NCBI GenBank assembly: GCA_902470835.1
Contig: CABRHR010000003.1
Coordinates: 1-51,078 of the forward strand
Source: an uncultured Collinsella sp.
Lineage (GTDB): Bacteria > Actinomycetota > Coriobacteriia > Coriobacteriales > Coriobacteriaceae
Direction: 5' to 3'
Length of the DNA: 51,078 nucleotides
The notes under the pieces were generated by a model, which was given only the letters and a program-made list of their open reading frames with translations, had not been told where the DNA came from and searched no databases. Made by a program: the position numbers and the translations under genes. How positions within the stretch are numbered: position 1 is the first letter of the stretch; each line of letters begins with the position of its first letter. This document shows positions 51,049-51,078 of the stretch, piece by piece.

Positions 51049-51078
51049 CTGTCTCTTATACACATCTCCGAGCCCACG
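51049..51078 (+). other. Untrimmed Nextera read-2-side adapter
   Basis: CTGTCTCTTATACACATCT (Tn5 mosaic end) followed by CCGAGCCCACG, the read-2 transposase adapter. It is synthetic and ends the contig. Confidence 0.98.

Overview
The window looks like one complete assembled contig from a high-G+C member of the Coriobacteriia, most likely Collinsella or a close relative. That placement is inferred from gene content, codon usage and repeat style; no search was run. Both ends carry untrimmed Illumina Nextera adapter: the i5 side with an index at 1-47, and the read-2 side at 51049-51078. The real insert is therefore about 48-51048.

Layout. 48-4300 holds tRNA-Ser(GCU), a large TPR-like protein of unknown role, and an array of three tRNA-Arg(ACG) genes mixed with truncated tRNA 3' ends and a 117-bp hairpin-rich repeat. 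4442-14630 is mostly minus-strand housekeeping: serS, proC, rlmH, an SPFH protein, tRNA-Leu(CAG), a TatD hydrolase, rsmA, metG, rsmI and a GH5-like protein. A tiny membrane protein and two inverted-repeat elements sit in the gaps. tRNA-Phe(GAA) precedes a tightly overlapping Tad/Flp pilus operon (24749 down to 15159) encoding CpaB, a TadZ/CpaE-like ATPase, TadA, TadB, TadC, a Flp pilin, several TadE/TadG-like pseudopilins and a terminal DUF192 protein. Next come rsgA, a Ca2+-type P-ATPase with a strongly structured 3' UTR, and pyk on the plus strand.

31442-36240 holds a DUF559-like nuclease candidate, a zinc-dependent phospholipase C-like protein and a three-gene ECF metal transporter (cbiM/N fusion, cbiQ, cbiO). 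The transporter is preceded by a GTGTTAC-N14-GTAACAC palindrome that matches a described NikR site, so nickel is the likely cargo. pheS-pheT follows under a T-box leader, then an M32 carboxypeptidase, glmM, a DUF4012 membrane protein and an EamA/DMT permease. From tRNA-Val(GAC) at 47365 to the contig end the genes look accessory: a DUF5710 protein, a zinc-ribbon protein, an HNH endonuclease with a putative modified-DNA-reading front domain, an unknown protein, and a broken AlbA_2-type ATP-binding protein tail.

The most unusual signal is the 117-bp hairpin core found three times (2871, 3566, 8834). Each copy joins a truncated tRNA 3' half inside the T-loop and ends in an inverted T-arm specific to the resident tRNA. 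In each case the tRNA 3' end plus its terminator is duplicated with a period of 189-190 bp. Other points worth checking are a structured 3' UTR RNA at 26331-26426, a MITE-like element at 8505-8723, a GH5 protein lacking its expected acid/base glutamate, and the nickel operator.
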